DNA from: Gemmataceae bacterium
GTDB taxonomy: Bacteria; Planctomycetota; Planctomycetia; Gemmatales; Gemmataceae
Direction: 5' to 3'
Assembly: GCA_009692005.1 (NCBI GenBank)
Contig: SHZZ01000005.1
Coordinates: 1-64,000 of the forward strand
Length of the DNA stretch: 64,000 nucleotides
Below the pieces are notes generated by a model. The model ran no database searches and was not told the origin of the DNA. It saw nothing but the letters and a program-made list of their open reading frames with translations. The position numbers and the translations under genes were made by a program. This document shows positions 61,252 through 64,000 of the stretch, piece by piece. Numbering within the stretch: the stretch's first letter is position 1; every line of letters starts with the position of its first letter.

Positions 61252-62916
61252 TCAGGACCGGCTGCCGCAGGAGGAACGAACTCCTCCCCCGGCCAGATAT
61301 TCCTCGCCCACAGGGTAATTGGCGAATTGAATGGTGTAGAACGATTCAAACCATTTTTGAATATCGTTCACCCCAGCGGAGTCGAATTCGGGGTGGACAT
61401 AATAAGTTCTGCCACCCTCGGCCTCGCGGATTTCCCCCTGGTCCACCACCACCACACCGTCCTTGATCACCTTCCAGGGCATTTCAAACATGGCGCGAAT
61501 GTCGGCAGATTCATTGTAAATGGTAATGTCGGCGTCGGCGCCCGGACCCAGGTGACCTTTGTTTTTTAATCCCAGGCAGCGCGCGGGGCCCGCTCGCGTG
61601 ATGATGGCGATTTCCTCCAGCGAATATTCCCGGTCGAGATCCCACAACTGGCTCCGCTCCAACACGCGGGGGTTCACTCGTTTCAAAACTTCCCGACGGC
61701 AATTTCTGTCCATCAGCAGCTGAATGATCTGCGGGTAAGCCAGGAACGACCCGCCATTCGGATGGTCGGTGCTCATGGCCACGCGCCATGGGTCCTTCAC
61801 CAAGAGGTACCATTCCAGCCCGATGGCCCATTGCAAGGCGTTAACAAAACTTTTCTCGCGGTAAGTGACCGGGACAATGCCGCAGCCGGCTTCCATTTCG
61901 GTGTCGGCATTGGTCCACTTGCCACCGGTTACCTTGTGCAGATAGTAGCCAAGGGGCCCGTCACCGGTCATGGAAGTGGTGTTGCCAAAGAGGACCTGCC
62001 CGACATCGACGGTCAGATTGGGGTGGTCATTGACATACTCTGCAAGTTCTAGAGTCTTGGAGGAAAACAGATCCTGGCGATCGGGTTCGCCTCCATAGCT
62101 GTGGAATTGCACATGGGTGAGATGAGCGCGGCGGCCTTCCAGCGCTTCCATGGTGGCCAGGGTGGTGCGCCAATTCCCGGGCAGGCCGAGGTTATTGCAA
62201 TGGACATGGACCGGGTGTGGCAATTCCAGGTCCATGGCGGTCTGGGCGAGCCCCTGAATAATTTGTCTGGGAGTGCAGGAGAAATGTCCAACCTGTTCGT
62301 CCAGTTCGTGGATATTCCCGCCTCCGCTCTTCCACACTTCCACCCCGCCGGGGTTCACCAGCTTGATGGCGTATCCCTTGGATGCCTGCAGCAGCCAGGC
62401 GGTAAAGTCGCGAAGCCGACCCGGCTCATTCGCCGCAATTTGCTTCAAGGCGTAGTGATTATTTCCCATCAGAACATAAAAGCCCTTGTCCAACAGGGGG
62501 GTGTCTTGCAGTTCTTCGTGGGCATGACGCGCACCCAGAGGAGGGACGGCAGCATCAAAGGCGGTGGTGTAGCCAAGCCCGGCGTAAAGGTAGCCGGTTG
62601 CGAAAGTGCTGGGCACGCTACCGCCGGTGCCGGAACGGGTGAGAAGAGTCCGTTGCACGGGGCGGGCATTGCGCTTGTCCTCGGGGCGCATTTTTCGCGC
62701 CAGGTTCACCTTGGGCCCGGCGATGTGGCAATGCATATCCACACCCCCGGCCATGATGAGCCTGCCTGAAGCGTCGATTACTTTGTCCGGGGTTTCCTCG
62801 GGGTTGGCGGGCTTCGCGATGATTACCCCATCGCGGATCCATAGGTCAAGGACTTCGCCCTTTATCCCGTGCACCGGATCAACTACTTTTCCGCCGCTGA
62901 TTTTCAGCAGTGTCAT
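61252..62916 (-). CDS. fhcA: Formyltransferase/hydrolase complex subunit A
   Basis: 554 aa amidohydrolase-fold homologue of formylmethanofuran dehydrogenase subunit A. Part of the FhcABCD complex, which moves formyl from H4MPT via a methanofuran analogue and hydrolyses it to formate. Metal site HCH in VDMHCHIAGPKVN, HVHCNNLG, THVQFHSYGGEP, and the late Asp in MSTDHPNGGSF. The substrate lobe FATGYLYAGLGYTTAFDAAV and NNHYALKQIAANEP match subunit A. fhcB is 18 bases upstream; C and D subunits, normally nearby, are beyond the window or elsewhere. Confidence 0.93.
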   Translation of the reverse strand: MTLLKISGGKVVDPVHGIKGEVLDLWIRDGVIIAKPANPEETPDKVIDASGRLIMAGGVDMHCHIAGPKVNLARKMRPEDKRNARPVQRTLLTRSGTGGSVPSTFATGYLYAGLGYTTAFDAAVPPLGARHAHEELQDTPLLDKGFYVLMGNNHYALKQIAANEPGRLRDFTAWLLQASKGYAIKLVNPGGVEVWKSGGGNIHELDEQVGHFSCTPRQIIQGLAQTAMDLELPHPVHVHCNNLGLPGNWRTTLATMEALEGRRAHLTHVQFHSYGGEPDRQDLFSSKTLELAEYVNDHPNLTVDVGQVLFGNTTSMTGDGPLGYYLHKVTGGKWTNADTEMEAGCGIVPVTYREKSFVNALQWAIGLEWYLLVKDPWRVAMSTDHPNGGSFLAYPQIIQLLMDRNCRREVLKRVNPRVLERSQLWDLDREYSLEEIAIITRAGPARCLGLKNKGHLGPGADADITIYNESADIRAMFEMPWKVIKDGVVVVDQGEIREAEGGRTYYVHPEFDSAGVNDIQKWFESFYTIQFANYPVGEEYLAGGGVRSSCGSRS

Positions 62917-62934
62917 ACTTGCATCCCAATTGGC

Positions 62935-64000
62935 TTAGCGGGCCGCCGCGCTGGCCCGTTGCAGAGCGCGCACGCGCTTTTCAATCCCGCGAAGAACCAA
63001 TTCGTCGCTGGGGTGAGGAGAATCAAAGGCAGCCCGAAGGGGAATGGGAACATCATCCATGCGGTAAACGGTCCCCGGCACATTGATGCCATAGGTGGCT
63101 GTGGTAAAGGCAACTGTGGCGGCAGCAGTAGTGGCGGTTTCCTTGGGGTCGAGGGCAATATAAGGAATGGTGCCAAGGTGATCCCGCGCCGCTTGCGAAA
63201 AATTACCCATAGGGTCAGAAGCGATAATCATGGCGGCATCGGCTTCCTTTCGAGCCAGGGTGTCCGTGGTGGTGAACTCGCCCGGATTAAAGCGGGGAAA
63301 GCCCTTTCCAAGGTGAACGCCAAACGGGTAGCCAGTCTGCCAGCTCACGACATTGTCGGCGCCGGTGACATTCCCATGCCCGCGCATGGGCGCGGCGTAA
63401 AAGCGCGTGAAATCGTTGAGATCCCGGGTCAGCGCCAGCGCCGCTTCCACATTCAGATGTTTTCCCCTTGTCATGGAAAGGCCCATGCCGAAAAACAGCA
63501 CGCCGAACTTGCAGGACTTCATTTTCCCGGCCAGATCTTCGAGCTGTTGCAATGACACGCCGGTATCGGCCAAATCGGCCGGGTCGAGTTTCAAACCTTT
63601 GACCAGGGCGCGAAGGACCCACAAGACCTCGAAATCCATGCGCGGTCGGATTTGCAGAAAGATGTCCGCAGCGGGAGCGCTCTTGGTTTTTCTCACATCC
63701 ACCAACACCACGGTGCGGTCTTTCCGGCCTCTGGGAACGAACAACCCCTTGGGCATGGTGGAATACCGGGTCCAGTGGCGCGGATGCGATTCCGCCGGGT
63801 TGCAACCCCAAAAGATTACCAGGTCGGCGCGGTTTTTCACCTCGCCCAAAGAGCAGGTGACCTCCCCCACACCTTGAAAGGCCATCCCGGACGGACCATG
63901 GCAAACGGAGGTGGTGGTGTCGATGCAGGCGCCAACCCAGTCGGCAATGGCAACTGCAACTCGCTGGGCCTCGCAGGTGGTGTCGGAAAGGCCGTAAACA
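62935..64000 (-). CDS. fhcB: Formyltransferase/hydrolase complex subunit B (partial)
   Basis: The 5' end lies outside the window; about 355 residues are visible. Molybdopterin-oxidoreductase-like homologue of FwdB/FmdB: the segment YGLSDTTCEAQRVAVAIADW, TSVCHGPSGMAFQG, VIFWGCNPAESHPRHWTRY, and MRGHGNVTGADNVVSWQTGY. The Cys in SVCHGPSG is in the region of the archaeal active-site Cys/Sec, although bacterial FhcB is reported not to carry the metal cofactor, so its role is best called structural until tested. Continues beyond 64000. Confidence 0.9.
   Translation of the reverse strand, partial: VYGLSDTTCEAQRVAVAIADWVGACIDTTTSVCHGPSGMAFQGVGEVTCSLGEVKNRADLVIFWGCNPAESHPRHWTRYSTMPKGLFVPRGRKDRTVVLVDVRKTKSAPAADIFLQIRPRMDFEVLWVLRALVKGLKLDPADLADTGVSLQQLEDLAGKMKSCKFGVLFFGMGLSMTRGKHLNVEAALALTRDLNDFTRFYAAPMRGHGNVTGADNVVSWQTGYPFGVHLGKGFPRFNPGEFTTTDTLARKEADAAMIIASDPMGNFSQAARDHLGTIPYIALDPKETATTAAATVAFTTATYGINVPGTVYRMDDVPIPLRAAFDSPHPSDELVLRGIEKRVRALQRASAAAR

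Noticed and set aside
1-64000. CRISPR arrays, phage or insertion-sequence genes, rRNA
   Set aside because: None seen: no regular spaced direct repeats, no transposase or integrase signatures, no rRNA-like sequence.

Overview
The window looks like a chromosomal segment from a planctomycete, probably near the Gemmata group. The evidence is two DUF1559 (type II pseudopilin-like) genes each paired with a tiny lipoprotein gene, two DUF1501 genes, a Ser/Thr kinase with a large beta-helix-like C-terminal half, a bacterial XPB helicase operon, and genes of the tetrahydromethanopterin (H4MPT) C1 pathway in a genome that otherwise reads as bacterial. The family assignment is an inference from gene content; no rRNA is present to settle it.

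Layout. 0-0.3 kb: non-coding, with a nested inverted repeat. 0.3-4.8 kb: secreted dipeptidase, then a pyrimidine-nucleoside salvage operon (phosphorylase, NupC transporter, cytidine deaminase). 4.9-9.3 kb: Fe-alcohol dehydrogenase, then mog-pxpA-pxpC and a 2-hydroxyacid dehydrogenase. 9.7-12.4 kb: two DUF1559/lipoprotein pairs, the first DUF1559 gene broken by a one-base frameshift, closed by a terminator. 12.5-15 kb: beta-RFAP synthase (H4MPT biosynthesis) overlapping a DUF447 gene, and a divergent RNase Z-like hydrolase. 15-22.6 kb: lipoprotein, APS kinase, an odd alpha/beta hydrolase, HslVU protease, TPM protein, HIT protein and hemC. 22.6-29.8 kb: secreted jelly-roll protein, a two-module U32 protein, the large kinase and a 47-aa Lys-rich protein. 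30-38.8 kb: M20 peptidase, sucCD, DUF1501 proteins, rhomboid protease, tRNA-Glu(CUC), a small membrane protein and a beta-lactamase-like serine hydrolase. 39-46.4 kb: PQQ-repeat protein, GYF/DUF4282 protein, three-gene XPB operon and a DJ-1-like protein without its nucleophile. 46.6-51 kb: a minus-strand operon of epimerase, pyrF and pentaheme cytochrome c, divergent from an SDR gene. 51-58 kb: asnB, a three-part DevBCA/MacAB-like exporter and a membrane fatty-acid desaturase. 58-64 kb: a tight minus-strand string reading fhcB, fhcA, P-II, Nudix, receiver-like protein, MarR, cation/proton antiporter.

How it fits together. Two separate blocks (12.5-14 kb and 61-64 kb) contribute to the same H4MPT-linked formaldehyde/formate C1 pathway: one makes the cofactor, the other is the formyltransferase/hydrolase complex. 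The fhc genes appear to share a transcript with a P-II signalling protein whose usual uridylylation tyrosine is replaced by leucine. The 51-58 kb block may modify and export a lipid or other envelope molecule, but its substrate cannot be read from sequence. There are no prophages, insertion sequences, CRISPR arrays or obvious islands. The most unusual individual signals are the Cys-His-Asn arrangement in the hydrolase at 17.2 kb, the near-perfect palindrome in front of marR that doubles as the 3' end of the gene before it, the missing pxpB, the P-II variant and the compact XPB operon with an unknown 79-aa middle gene.
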